Part shown: one piece after another, positions 1 to 11,598 of the stretch
How the letters are laid out: each line of letters starts with the position of its first letter
Position numbering within the stretch: the first letter of the stretch is position 1
Origin: Deinococcus radiopugnans ATCC 19172
Lineage (GTDB): Bacteria; Deinococcota; Deinococci; Deinococcales; Deinococcaceae
Reading direction: 5' to 3'
Assembly: GCF_006335125.1 (NCBI RefSeq)
Contig: NZ_VDMO01000003.1
Span: forward strand, 193,091-257,090
Length of the DNA: 64,000 nt
Notes under the pieces: generated by a model
Database searches by the model: none
What the model was told of the DNA's origin: nothing
Seen by the model: the letters and a program-made list of their open reading frames with translations, nothing else
Translations under genes and position numbers: made by a program

Positions 1-204
1 CCGGTTTCTGCAGCTGGCCCGGAAGCCACGCACTCATGTGCGCTTGGGCCTGTCCACTCCTCGCTCTTTCGATTCACCTGTTCATCCCCCCACAGTTGAT
101 AGGCATTGGTGCTGCTCTAAGAATTCCATCAAGCGGCGACGAGAGACGTCGCCGATGCGATCAGTTGATCCCAGGGGTAGGCGTTACCTCAGTTAAGCGC
201 CCAT
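1..204. other. Non-coding window edge with a hairpin
   Basis: I see no convincing gene here. A perfect inverted repeat (CGGCGACG, loop agaga, CGTCGCCG) lies at 134-154 downstream of the mnmA stop. It has no T-tract, so it is a weak terminator candidate at best. A short open frame at 36-257 on the plus strand looks fortuitous. Confidence 0.4.
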
Positions 205-1356
205 TCAACCGTTTGAGGACTGCACTGTCGCTGGCAGGTCCCGCGCATGGTCATTGATCAAGCCGCCGCCCAGCAGGCGCGGGCCGCTGTACAGCACAGC
301 GCTCTGGCCGGGGGCGACGGCGAACTGCGGCTCGTGGAACTGCAACTCGAAGCCGTTCTCGTCGGCGTGCAGCACGGTGGCGCGCACCGGCTTCGTGCGG
401 TAGCGCACCTGCACCTCCACCTCGCGCGGCAACTCCGCCAGCTCACACAGGTAGTTGGCGCCCGACGCCTTCAGGTCACCCCACAGGCAGTCCTCGTAAT
501 CGCCCACCCAGACGGTGTTGGTGGCCGGGTCCAGATGCACGATGTGACGCACCTTGTGCGACTGGTACAGCCCCATGCCGCGCTTCTGGCCCAGCGTGTA
601 GAACTGCGTGCCCAGGTGATCGCCCACGATCTCTCCGGTGGCGATTTCACGGATAAATCCAGTGGCCTGCGGCAGATGTTCGGCCACGAAATCCTGAACC
701 TTGCCCGGCACAAAGCAGATGTTCTGGCTCTCAGGCTTGCGGGCGGTCAGCAGGCCGCGTTCCTCGGCGATCTCGCGCACGCGGGGCTTTTCCAGCTCGC
801 CCACCGGGAACAGGATGTACGGCAGCGCGTCTCTGGGCGTGCCCCACAGGAAATAGGTCTGGTCCTTGCGCGGATCGTCGCCCCGCCAGAACTCCACGCC
901 GCCGTCGGCGGTGTCCACGCGCTTGACGTAATGTCCCGTCGCCACGTAGCGGCAGCCCAGCATCTTGGCCTTCTTCACCAGTTCGTCGAACTTGACCTTG
1001 GTGTTGCAGTTCACGCAGGGATTGGGCGTGCGTCCCTGCGCGTACTCCTCCAGAAAGGGGCCAACGATATGGCGCTGGAACTGTTCGCGGTAGTCCAGCA
1101 GGTAGAACGGCACGCCCACCTGCTCGGCCACGCGGCGGGCCTCGTAGGCGGCGTCGGGCGAGCAGCAGCTGTCGAAGGTATCGGTGCGCTTGTCGTCGGG
1201 CCAGAAGCGCATCATCGCGCCCACCACATAAAAGCCGGCGTCCTTGAGCAGCGCCGCCGTCACGCTGCTGTCCACGCCGCCGGACATGGCGCACAGCACG
1301 CGCTCGCCGGTGGTGGGCGTGGTGGGGGTGGGGGAAGCTGTCGTCAGGGCCGTCAT
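205..1356 (-). CDS. mnmA: tRNA-specific 2-thiouridylase MnmA
   Basis: MnmA activates U34 of tRNA Glu, Gln and Lys with ATP and inserts sulfur to make 2-thiouridine. The 383-residue product carries the ATP pyrophosphatase P-loop SGGVDSS near residue 25, the catalytic NPCVNCN cysteine and the second active-site cysteine in NICFVPG, followed by the C-terminal beta-barrel region. Length fits the family. An open extension continues upstream to 1461, but the residues there are low-complexity Arg/Ser and unlike the family, so I start at the ATG at 1356. The gene is divergent from the response regulator at 1500. Family assignment is secure; the exact start is inferred. Confidence 0.95.
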   Translation of the reverse strand: MTALTTASPTPTTPTTGERVLCAMSGGVDSSVTAALLKDAGFYVVGAMMRFWPDDKRTDTFDSCCSPDAAYEARRVAEQVGVPFYLLDYREQFQRHIVGPFLEEYAQGRTPNPCVNCNTKVKFDELVKKAKMLGCRYVATGHYVKRVDTADGGVEFWRGDDPRKDQTYFLWGTPRDALPYILFPVGELEKPRVREIAEERGLLTARKPESQNICFVPGKVQDFVAEHLPQATGFIREIATGEIVGDHLGTQFYTLGQKRGMGLYQSHKVRHIVHLDPATNTVWVGDYEDCLWGDLKASGANYLCELAELPREVEVQVRYRTKPVRATVLHADENGFELQFHEPQFAVAPGQSAVLYSGPRLLGGGLINDHARDLPATVQSSNG

Positions 1357-1499
1357 ACCAACCACAGACCCTATCAGCCGGCCCCTGTGCGGCGCGGTGA
1401 GGCGAGCGGCAATTGCGGCTGTCCGTCTCCTTGAGCCGGGAGACCAAAACCCGTTCGACACTCTTTTTTTCGTGCGGCCTGCACTATCATGCTCGGCAT

Positions 1500-1877
1500 A
1501 TGCCGTATACGATCCTCGTCGCCGACGATGAGCCAGCCATCCGCACCATGCTGGAAGTCATTCTGTCCGCCGATGGACACGAGATCGTGGCGGTGCCCGA
1601 CGGCAAGGCGGCGCTGGACTACCTGCGGGACCACACCCCCGACGCCATGCTGCTGGACATCAAGATGCCGCACATGGACGGCTTCGAGATCTGCTCGCGG
1701 GTCAAGCGGGTCAAGCGGCTGCGCGACACGCCGGTGCTGCTGCTGACCGGCTTCGACGACGACCAGACGCGCGACCACGCCAAGCTGGTGGGCGCGGACG
1801 ACATCGTGTACAAGCCGCTGTCCGGCAAGAACCTGCGCGGGCGCGTCAATCAGCTGGTCGCGGCCCGCCGCCCCTGA
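1500..1877 (+). CDS. Stand-alone response regulator receiver protein
   Basis: This is a 125-residue CheY-like receiver domain with no output domain. Acidic pocket residues D9 and D10, phospho-acceptor D53 (in LLDIKMP), T83 and K105 (YKP) are all present, so it should be phosphorylatable. It probably relays a signal from a histidine kinase to a protein partner; no kinase gene lies nearby. The ATG at 1500 follows a CATGCT (6 nt) or TATCAT (9 nt) -10-like box, so the mRNA may be leaderless. A longer in-frame extension to 1413 adds residues not typical of receivers. The next gene, a penicillin-binding protein, follows 49 nt downstream, but a shared transcript is only possible. Confidence 0.9.
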   Translation: MPYTILVADDEPAIRTMLEVILSADGHEIVAVPDGKAALDYLRDHTPDAMLLDIKMPHMDGFEICSRVKRVKRLRDTPVLLLTGFDDDQTRDHAKLVGADDIVYKPLSGKNLRGRVNQLVAARRP

Positions 1878-1926
1878 CGGCGTCCGGGGACCGTTCCATG
1901 GGCCGTTTTTCCACGAGGTTGCTCTC

Positions 1927-4302
<2,376 letters not shown>

Positions 4303-4390
4303 TCTGCGCCCGCTGAACCGAGTTCCGTCCAAAGCCGTCCTCACCGCCCCGTCATGCAACCCATCGGGGCGGCGCGGCATGATGTCGGGC

Positions 4391-4798
4391 ATGAGTCCCC
4401 GACATGCCCCACTGCTGACGCTGCTCCTCGCGCTGGGCACGGTGCCGTCCCTGAGCAGCGCTGAGGCCCGCGTGCGCCTGGGCGACGCCTTGCCAGCCCA
4501 TCCGTGGCAGGCCAGCACGGACGCAGGTGGGCGCGAGGTGGTGGTGGTCTACAGCCACGATTGCGGCGATCTGGGGGAGTTGTGGCAGGCTGTGCTGGAC
4601 AGCGACTTGCCCGTGCGGGCCGTGAATGCTGAAGGCACGCCCTCACCGGCCCCGGCTGGCCTCAACCCCTGGCGCGGCGACGGAGCCACCGCCTTTGCCC
4701 GCGCCCTGAAGGTCAGCGCCTACCCCACCGTCCTGCTGGTGCAGGGAGACCGCATCCTGAACGCCTGGGAAGGGGATTTTACGGGGAAACTGGAATAG
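4391..4798 (+). CDS. Small secreted protein, thioredoxin-like fold possible
   Basis: A 135-residue protein with a clear signal peptide (MSPRHAPLLTLLLALG, cleavage near SLSSAEA). The mature part has a beta-strand followed by YSHDCGDLGELW and ends with SAYPTVLLVQGDRIL, a pattern reminiscent of the thioredoxin fold with a cis-Pro-like YPT. Only one cysteine is present, so a CxxC redox site is absent and dithiol activity is unlikely. I chose the ATG at 4391 over upstream ATGs at 4379 and 4382 because a CATGAT box sits 7 nt before it and the signal peptide starts there. Function unknown. Confidence 0.65.
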   Translation: MSPRHAPLLTLLLALGTVPSLSSAEARVRLGDALPAHPWQASTDAGGREVVVVYSHDCGDLGELWQAVLDSDLPVRAVNAEGTPSPAPAGLNPWRGDGATAFARALKVSAYPTVLLVQGDRILNAWEGDFTGKLE

Positions 4799-4807
4799 AG
4801 CGCTGAT

Positions 4808-5235
4808 TCAATCCTGAGCGCTCAAGATCTGCCGGATCCGCGCAATCTGCCCGCCGTGAGAGGTGTTGTGCTTGGCGACACTCAAGGCAAGCCTGTACCC
4901 CACCGTCCAACCAGATTCAGTGGCCGTGGGCAGGGAGCGGAGGCGCTCAAGTTCACGTTCGTCCTGTGCGATTCGTCCGAGTTGCGCCAGATCATCCACA
5001 AACGCCTGAACCAGCGGCATCCATGCTTCAACAAAACGGGAGGCCAGAGGTCTCGGGGAGAGAGGAGACTCCCAGCTTCCTCGCTCCTGCTCAGCCCCAG
5101 ATTGAACACGACGTTGGCATGCATGTGCGCCAGAATTTCCGCCATGGAATAAGGGAAACCCATTGGCACGGTCATAGCCTGCTGGGACGTGAGGCCGCCG
5201 GGCAGCCGTTCTGCGCTGGCAGGATCATCCGGCAT
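4808..5235 (-). pseudogene. DinB-like protein gene with one-base frameshift
   Basis: Two overlapping minus-strand frames together encode one DinB-type four-helix protein. The upstream frame gives the N-terminal half (SMAEILAHMHANVVFNLGL) up to WPPVL. The other frame resumes with FVEAWMPLVQAFVDDLAQL and ends with SVAKHNTSHGGQIARIRQIL, which includes the late His motif. The frames join if one base is restored in the AAAA run (plus strand) at 5033-5036. DinB proteins are putative metal-binding transferases, often related to bacillithiol. Either the gene is inactive or the run is a sequencing error. The start at 5235 is the first plausible ATG. Confidence 0.65.
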
Positions 5236-5333
5236 CAGCGGGGCAGGCGACCGATCTGTAGAGCAAGTCAGGGTCTGCGCCCTCCGGAGCAGATGGACAG
5301 CTCCGGAGTTGGCCCCAGTAGATCCCCACCTGC

Positions 5334-6017
5334 CTATTCCTCCTCGTCCGGGTAGACCTTCAGTTCGGTGATGTGGGCGCGGTCCGGTCGGGTCAGGATG
5401 TGGGCGACGCTCTTGGCGAGGCCGCGCGGATCGATCATGGTCTCCCATTTCAGGCCCGCGTCGCGGTTGGCCGGGGTGTCGATGGCGCCCATCGGGTACA
5501 GCACGCAGCCGCGCACGCCCTTGGCCTTCAACTCGTCGTTCAGGCTGTTCAGGTACGCGCCCAGCGCCGCCTTACTTGCGGTGTACAGCGCCGCGCCGGG
5601 GCCGCTGCCACGGGCCGCCTGCGCCGCGCTGACCCCCAGAATGATGCCGTCCTTGTTCTTGAGCATGTGGGGCAGCACGCCCTGAACCGCGTGGAACAGT
5701 GTCAGGAAGTTGGCGTCCAGCATGGCCCGCAGGTCGTCGGTAGTGGCCTTTTGCACCGGCTGCATGGCGTAGCCCCCGGCCGTGTGCACCAGAATGTCCA
5801 CCTTGACTTTTCTCAGTTGCGCCACGCTGGCGGGGTCCGACAGATCGGTGTCGATCACTTCGGTGGCGGGAAAGCGGTCAGCGGCGCGGGTCAGGGCCTC
5901 GCCGCGCCCCACCAACACCATCTGCGCGCCCGCATCGTCGAGTTCCTGGGCAATCGCGGTGGCGAGTGCGCCGCCTGCCCCCGTGAGCATCACTGTCGAG
6001 GAGCTGAGATTCGCCAT
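5334..6017 (-). CDS. SDR-family oxidoreductase
   Basis: A 227-residue short-chain dehydrogenase/reductase. It shows the nucleotide-binding TGAGGALA near residue 12, an adenine-pocket DLSD, the HTAGG strand and the catalytic YTASK. The Ser of the triad lies in LGVSAAQ. NAD(P) preference and substrate cannot be told from the sequence. The ATG at 6017 is 6 nt after TAGGCT (minus strand), so a leaderless transcript is likely. The gene lies alone between the broken DinB gene and the nuclease-like orphan on the opposite strand. Confidence 0.85.
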   Translation of the reverse strand: MANLSSSTVMLTGAGGALATAIAQELDDAGAQMVLVGRGEALTRAADRFPATEVIDTDLSDPASVAQLRKVKVDILVHTAGGYAMQPVQKATTDDLRAMLDANFLTLFHAVQGVLPHMLKNKDGIILGVSAAQAARGSGPGAALYTASKAALGAYLNSLNDELKAKGVRGCVLYPMGAIDTPANRDAGLKWETMIDPRGLAKSVAHILTRPDRAHITELKVYPDEEE

Positions 6018-6023
6018 GCCCCC

Positions 6024-6029
6024 AGCCTA
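6024..6029 (-). promoter_or_regulatory. -10 box TAGGCT, leaderless start of SDR gene
   Basis: TAGGCT ends 6 nt before the ATG at 6017, the spacing expected when transcription begins at the start codon. Confidence 0.5.
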
Positions 6030-6170
6030 ACCGCTGAAAGGGTGTGGGTGGCGGCAGCGGCTTGTGGGAACGCTAAGAAGGTCCGACACACTGGCGTCGG
6101 AGGGTCAGGCGTAACGGCAGACGCCCGCGCCCCTGACTCCATGCCACGCGGTCCTGCCAGCCGTCAACGG

Positions 6171-6235
6171 TAAGCTCAGGTGTGAACGGACCTCTGGTCA
6201 ACCAGCCACGAAGGGCGGGCCATGGGCGCGGCTGA
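6171..6235 (+). promoter_or_regulatory. -10 box and possible 17-residue upstream ORF
   Basis: TAAGCT at 6171-6176 lies 5 nt before a GTG at 6182 that opens a 17-codon frame ending TGA at 6233-6235. This short frame overlaps the ATG of the next gene at 6222 in another register. It may be a leaderless upstream ORF, or the promoter may simply serve the downstream gene with a short leader. A chance match is possible. Confidence 0.3.
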
Positions 6236-6911
6236 CCGGCTGGTGGAGGCCGTCTGCGCCGCGCCCGGTCACTCGCTGGCGGCCCCGTTGCGCGGGTGGT
6301 GCGCGTCATCGCGGCCCTTTCTGGCTTTCGCGCAGGCCAACACCACCAAACTGCGCCGCAAGGTACGCGAGGCGGCGGGCCTGGAGGCCCAGGCCGACGT
6401 GTGGGCGGAACTGGCGGTGGCCGCGTGGTTGCTGCGTTCCGGCAGCGGCACGCTGACCTACGAGCCGCTGAAGGCGGGGGGAGGACGCGGGCCAGATTTT
6501 GCGCTGTCCCTGCCGAATGGAGGCCTCGTGTATGTCGAGGTGGCCCGGCTCCGCAGCGGTGGCAGCCAGCACCTGACCTCCAAGCTGGCGCGGGTGCTGG
6601 CGGACAAGATCGGGCAACTGCCCCCAGGGGCGGGGGGCGTCCTGGCGGCGGCGCTGCCCACGGGTGCCCCCGCCGGTCCCCTTGCCCCGGACGCGCTTCG
6701 CCTGCTGGCCCGCGCGGCGCAGGGCGAGGTTCTGCCGGGGGTGCCGCCTGAAAAGGCCCGCGCGTTCGAGCGCTTGCGCGTCCGCCTGAGCGGCGTGCTG
6801 CTGCTCAGGACCGGTGAGGTGCCCGCCGAGTCACCCGCCGTGACGTTCTGGGGACATGGGGGCGCGGCCCACCCGCTGTCCCCGGCGGCACTCCGCTGCC
6901 TTCAGGAGTAG
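6222..6911 (+). CDS. Orphan protein resembling a PD-(D/E)XK nuclease core
   Basis: I do not recognise this 229-residue protein. Its middle holds a pattern like a restriction-endonuclease fold: helix with E63 (WAELAVAAWLL), then GRGPDFALSLP with D92, a turn, and a strand LVYVEVAR with E106. The canonical Lys after the last acid is replaced by Ala108, with Arg at 109. The C-terminal third is Ala/Pro-rich with no motif seen. The ATG at 6222 is preceded by AAGGGCGG, a fair ribosome site. Neighbours are unrelated. It may be an inactive or variant nuclease; nucleic-acid binding is only an inference. Confidence 0.6.
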   Translation: MGAADRLVEAVCAAPGHSLAAPLRGWCASSRPFLAFAQANTTKLRRKVREAAGLEAQADVWAELAVAAWLLRSGSGTLTYEPLKAGGGRGPDFALSLPNGGLVYVEVARLRSGGSQHLTSKLARVLADKIGQLPPGAGGVLAAALPTGAPAGPLAPDALRLLARAAQGEVLPGVPPEKARAFERLRVRLSGVLLLRTGEVPAESPAVTFWGHGGAAHPLSPAALRCLQE

Positions 6912-6967
6912 AGAGACGAAACAGGGACGTACTGGCCCCCCAGCCTGCGGGTGCAGCCCAGAGAACT

Positions 6968-8200
<1,233 letters not shown>

Positions 8201-8205
8201 GGGTC

Positions 8206-8211
8206 AGATTA
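8206..8211 (-). promoter_or_regulatory. -10 box TAATCT, leaderless start of M24 peptidase
   Basis: TAATCT lies 5 nt upstream of the ATG at 8200, which suggests a leaderless mRNA. Confidence 0.45.
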
Positions 8212-8223
8212 TGCGGCGCGGGG

Positions 8224-9039
8224 CTACGAGGCGCGGCGCACCTCCTCACGCAGCCCCGCAATTTCCCCGCGCAGGGCCTGCAGTTCACGGTGCAGCACCT
8301 CGTTGTTGACCTCCTCGTCGTCGTCCTCGTCGGGCGGCCAGTCCTGATCTGCGCCCACGAACAGGCTCGCCAGCGCCGCCGTGATGTACCCGAAGACCGC
8401 AAACCCGTACAGTGCCAGCAGGAAGGTGAGCGCCCGGCCCTCGGCGGTGACCGGCCAGTATTCGGACCCCAGGCTGGTCAGCAGCATGCCCACCCAGTAC
8501 AGCCACTGGCCGAAGCCCTGGGGCGCGTTCGTCTGGCCCGCCTCGAAGGACGCCATGCCCGCTGCCCCGGCCAGCGCCACCAGGGCCGTTGCGCCCACCA
8601 CGAAGCCCAGGCCCCGGCGACGCAGGGTCCGCCGCAGCGTCCGCAGGCCCCGGTTCAGGCTGGTCAGAATCCGCAGCAGGTTGGTGCCGCGCGTCAGGCG
8701 CAACACGCGCAGCGCCCGCAGCCCCCGGAACACCCGCAGAATCCGCAGTGCGGGCAGCAGCAGGCTCAGGACGGTCAGCCAGTTGCGTTTCAGGTACTCG
8801 GACTTGTCGGGGGCGATGCTCAGGGCCAGCAGGAAGTCCAGGATGAACAGCCCCCAGATCACGTTGCTGACGATCTGGAGAACGGGCGGCAGGCCCTGCA
8901 CCAGATCCAGCACCAGCAGGCCCAGCCACACGAAGCTCAGGACAATCATGGGCCGCTCCAGCAGGGCGTCCAGATGCGCCAGGGTGGTCAGGCGGGCCGA
9001 CTTGAGTTCCTCCTGGGGCCGGGGGGCGGTGACGGGCAT
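8224..9039 (-). CDS. Voltage-sensor ion channel with unusual pore sequence
   Basis: A 271-residue member of the voltage-gated cation channel superfamily. Segments S1-S3 are followed by an Arg-rich S4 (LRILRVFRGLRALRVLRLTR), S5, a pore loop and S6, then an acidic stretch and a short C-terminal coiled coil (about the last 30 residues) likely to aid tetramer assembly. The pore reads TSLGSEYWPV rather than TVGYGD, so potassium selectivity is doubtful. An in-frame ATG at 9075 exists, but I chose 9039 because TACCCT lies exactly 7 nt upstream. Membrane location is clear; the ion is unknown. Confidence 0.78.
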   Translation of the reverse strand: MPVTAPRPQEELKSARLTTLAHLDALLERPMIVLSFVWLGLLVLDLVQGLPPVLQIVSNVIWGLFILDFLLALSIAPDKSEYLKRNWLTVLSLLLPALRILRVFRGLRALRVLRLTRGTNLLRILTSLNRGLRTLRRTLRRRGLGFVVGATALVALAGAAGMASFEAGQTNAPQGFGQWLYWVGMLLTSLGSEYWPVTAEGRALTFLLALYGFAVFGYITAALASLFVGADQDWPPDEDDDEEVNNEVLHRELQALRGEIAGLREEVRRAS

Positions 9040-9046
9040 GGGATTC

Positions 9047-9052
9047 AGGGTA
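9047..9052 (-). promoter_or_regulatory. -10 box TACCCT, leaderless start of channel gene
   Basis: TACCCT lies 7 nt before the ATG at 9039 and decides between two in-frame starts. Confidence 0.45.
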
Positions 9053-9093
9053 AGCCTGCGCTGCGGGCGGAACATGGGCGGCGCCTTGACGGT

Positions 9094-9729
9094 TTACCAC
9101 GCGGTCCGGAAGGCGGTGGCCGCCGTATGAACGTGGGCAGCGGCGTCCCCGCCCACCTGTGCCAGATGACGGCGCACCAGTTCGTCACCCAGGCTGTAGC
9201 CGCTCCAGCGCGGTAAATTCTCGGCATCTGATCCGTAAAACCACGCCTCGAAATTGTGATCGCTGCGGTCCAGCAGGGGGAGGGCGCGTGCCCACAGCGC
9301 TTCCAGATCAACGTCCGCCCGTGCGTAGGGCGGCGGCTTTCCATCCCGTTCATCCCGTTCGTTCAATTGCGCCAGCCCCTCGCTGACCAAGGCTTCCAGC
9401 AGGGTCTGGCCGTAGCCCGGCCCCTGCCAGCGCCGCGCGTGGTGCAGCTCGTGGGCCACCGTGGCCGGAAGTTCGGTGCGCCAGAGGGCGGCAAAATGGG
9501 GATTGTCGGGGTTCAGCGTGATCTGCACCAGATGATCCAGCGGCGCGTAGCCGTGAATCCCGGTTTCCGGCAGGCCCCACGGCGAGACGGAGACGGCCAC
9601 ATCCACCCCGTCCAGCCTCAGGCGCGCGGCTTGGCGGGTCAGGGCGGCCTGCGCCACACTTCTGATCTCGGCTTCCAGGCCGGGGGAGAGGTGGCCGCCA
9701 GCGTTCATGACATGCAGGGCGTTGGGCAT
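9094..9729 (-). CDS. Putative zinc protease, DUF2268-like
   Basis: A 211-residue protein with the metal-binding motif HELHH (in VAHELHHARRW) and a downstream Glu-rich helix (EALVSEGLAQL) that could supply a third ligand, as in the DUF2268 group of predicted zinc proteases. The C-terminal HNFEAWFYG and PRWSGYSLGDELV segments are also typical of that group. No signal peptide, so it is cytoplasmic. The ATG at 9729 is preferred over 9771 because the extra 14 residues (Ala/Gln-rich) look non-conserved. Substrate unknown. Confidence 0.68.
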   Translation of the reverse strand: MPNALHVMNAGGHLSPGLEAEIRSVAQAALTRQAARLRLDGVDVAVSVSPWGLPETGIHGYAPLDHLVQITLNPDNPHFAALWRTELPATVAHELHHARRWQGPGYGQTLLEALVSEGLAQLNERDERDGKPPPYARADVDLEALWARALPLLDRSDHNFEAWFYGSDAENLPRWSGYSLGDELVRRHLAQVGGDAAAHVHTAATAFRTAW

Positions 9730-9813
9730 GCTCCATTCTGCCTGCGCCTGCGCGGCGCTGGCCCCCGTCACCGCCGTTTCATGGTGTCCGTGTCCGCAGA
9801 GGAAGCTTCACTC

Positions 9814-10926
9814 CTACAGCTTCAGCAGGTCGCGCCCCACCTGTGCCAGATTCTGCCGGCCACTCAGGGCCAGGGCCAGCCGCACCTCGTCGCGCAGCAG
9901 CTCCAGCACCCGGCGCACGCCGGCCTCGCCGCCGGCCGCCAGACCCCACAGCGCGGGCCGCCCCAGGAATACCGCCTGCGCCCCCAGCGCGATGGCCTTC
10001 AGGACGTCGGTGCCGCGCGAGACGCCGCCGTCCAGGTAGATCTCGGCGCGGCCCGCCACCGCGTCGGCAATCTCGGGCAGCGCGGCAAGGGCGCTGACGG
10101 CGGTGTCCAGCTGCCGCCCGCCGTGATTGCTGACCCAGATGTGGCAGCCGTGCTGCACGGCCAGTTCGGCGTCCTCGGCGGTCAGGATGCCCTTCAGGAC
10201 AATCGGCAGTTCGGTTTGTTGGCGCAGCCAGCCCAGATCAGCCCAGGTAAAGGATTTGTCCACCAGATGCTGAAAATAATGGGTCAGCTGCGAGCCGGTG
10301 TCGGTGTCCACCCCGGCCAGCGTCTCGCGGCTGGCGACGTTGGGGGCGCTCAGGTGCGGCGGCAGGGCAAAGCGGCGGCGCTCGTTGGCCTCGCGGCGGC
10401 CCAGGTACGGCGCGTCCACGGTGAACACCAGCGCCCGTGCCCCGGCAGCCTCGGCCTGCGCGATGATCTGGCGGCTCAGTTCGCGGTCGGCCAGCAGGTA
10501 CAGCTGGAACCAGAACCGCCCGCCCGCCGCCGCCCCCACGTCGGCAATCGGGGTGTTGGAAAAGGTGCTGAGGGTCATCACGCTGCCCACGCTGGCGGCG
10601 GCCCGCGCGGTGGCCCGTTCGGCGTCCGGGTGCGCCAATCCATGAAAGGCGCTGGGGGCCACACCTACCGGAAAGTCCAGCGGCAGGCCCAGCACGTCTG
10701 TAGAGGTGTCGATGCTGGAGACGTCCACCAGCATGCGCGGGCGCAGGCGAATGCGCGCGAAGTCCTCGCGGTTGGCGCGCAGGGTATGGCCGTCGTTGGC
10801 GCCGCTGACGTAGTAGTCCAGGGCGTTCTGATCCAGCCGGGCGCGGCCCAGCGCCTCGATCTCGGCCAGGTTGACGGCCCGCGCCAGGGCCTGTTGCTGC
10901 TCCTCGGTGGGGAGGGTGAGGGTCAT
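9814..10926 (-). CDS. FMN-dependent alpha-hydroxy-acid oxidase/dehydrogenase
   Basis: A 370-residue TIM-barrel flavoprotein of the glycolate/lactate oxidase family. It contains NALDYYVSGANDGHTLR near the N-terminus, the RPRMLVDVSSID segment, LKGILTAEDAELA with the flavin-contacting Lys, and SNHGGRQLD with the catalytic His-Gly-Gly-Arg. It oxidises 2-hydroxy acids such as lactate or glycolate to 2-oxo acids; which one, and whether oxygen or quinone is the acceptor, is not evident. The ATG at 10926 lies 5 nt after TACCCT. It is divergent from the DUF427 gene. Confidence 0.9.
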   Translation of the reverse strand: MTLTLPTEEQQQALARAVNLAEIEALGRARLDQNALDYYVSGANDGHTLRANREDFARIRLRPRMLVDVSSIDTSTDVLGLPLDFPVGVAPSAFHGLAHPDAERATARAAASVGSVMTLSTFSNTPIADVGAAAGGRFWFQLYLLADRELSRQIIAQAEAAGARALVFTVDAPYLGRREANERRRFALPPHLSAPNVASRETLAGVDTDTGSQLTHYFQHLVDKSFTWADLGWLRQQTELPIVLKGILTAEDAELAVQHGCHIWVSNHGGRQLDTAVSALAALPEIADAVAGRAEIYLDGGVSRGTDVLKAIALGAQAVFLGRPALWGLAAGGEAGVRRVLELLRDEVRLALALSGRQNLAQVGRDLLKL

Positions 10927-10931
10927 GGGCC

Positions 10932-10937
10932 AGGGTA
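10932..10937 (-). promoter_or_regulatory. -10 box TACCCT, leaderless start of hydroxyacid oxidase
   Basis: TACCCT lies 5 nt before the ATG at 10926 on the minus strand. Confidence 0.45.
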
Positions 10938-11012
10938 GCAAGCGCGGGGGGCCGGCGGCCATTGGTAGGCCCTGCGACAGCGCCCCGGCCCCCCGCGCGC
11001 CATGCTGGGGCC

Positions 11013-11516
11013 ATGTTCCGTTCCCGTCCCAGACCCGACAAACCCCGCGCTGGTCAGGAAAGCGTATGGGACTACCCGCGCCCGCCCCGGCTGGAGCGCA
11101 GCCACAGACGCATCGAGATCTGGCTGGGCGGCCAGAAGATCGCCGACACCACAGCCGCCTACCGCGTGCTGGAAACCAGCCATCCCCCCGGCTACTACCT
11201 GCCGCCGGACGCCTTTGCGCCGGGCGTGCTGAGCCGCGCCCAGGGCCGCAGCGTCTGCGAATTTAAGGGGGCAGCAACGTACTGGACGCTCTCGGCGGGC
11301 GGCAGGGTGGCCGAGGCGGCGGGCTGGAGCTACGAAGACCCGACGCCCGCCTTCCGCGAGATGGCTGGCTACATCGCCGTCTATCCGGGCCGCATGGACG
11401 AGTGCCGCGTGGACGGCGAGACGGTGGTGCCGCAGCCCGGAACGTTCTATGGCGGCTGGATCACCTCGGACGTGGTGGGGCCGTTCAAGGGCGAGGCGGG
11501 AACGATGGGCTGGTAA
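11013..11516 (+). CDS. DUF427 domain protein
   Basis: A 167-residue cytoplasmic protein that matches the DUF427 pattern: ESVWDYPRPPRLE, RIEIWLGGQKIADT, SHPPGYYLPPDAF, FKGAATYW and the closing GGWITSDVVGPFKG. These small beta-rich proteins are widespread and have no established biochemical role. The ATG at 11013 is 6 nt after CATGCT and starts the conserved region; an in-frame ATG at 10962 would add 17 residues overlapping the divergent gene's promoter. No operon partner is seen. Confidence 0.82.
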   Translation: MFRSRPRPDKPRAGQESVWDYPRPPRLERSHRRIEIWLGGQKIADTTAAYRVLETSHPPGYYLPPDAFAPGVLSRAQGRSVCEFKGAATYWTLSAGGRVAEAAGWSYEDPTPAFREMAGYIAVYPGRMDECRVDGETVVPQPGTFYGGWITSDVVGPFKGEAGTMGW

Positions 11517-11586
11517 GGAGTTTGAGCGGGCACAGCGATGTCCTTTCCTCTGCGTTCCGCAAACGGCGTTTCTCTATCTGCCTTGC

Positions 11587-11592
11587 TACCCT
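11587..11592 (+). promoter_or_regulatory. -10 box TACCCT, leaderless start at 11599
   Basis: TACCCT lies 6 nt before the ATG at 11599. Confidence 0.45.
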
Positions 11593-11598
11593 GACCCC

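Noticed and set aside
36..257. Small plus-strand ORF at the window edge
   Set aside because: No ribosome site, -10 box or recognisable sequence, and it overlaps the end of mnmA.
247..1434. Long plus-strand open frame opposite mnmA
   Set aside because: It is the GC-rich antisense shadow of mnmA; composition is His/Val/Gln-rich with no domain.
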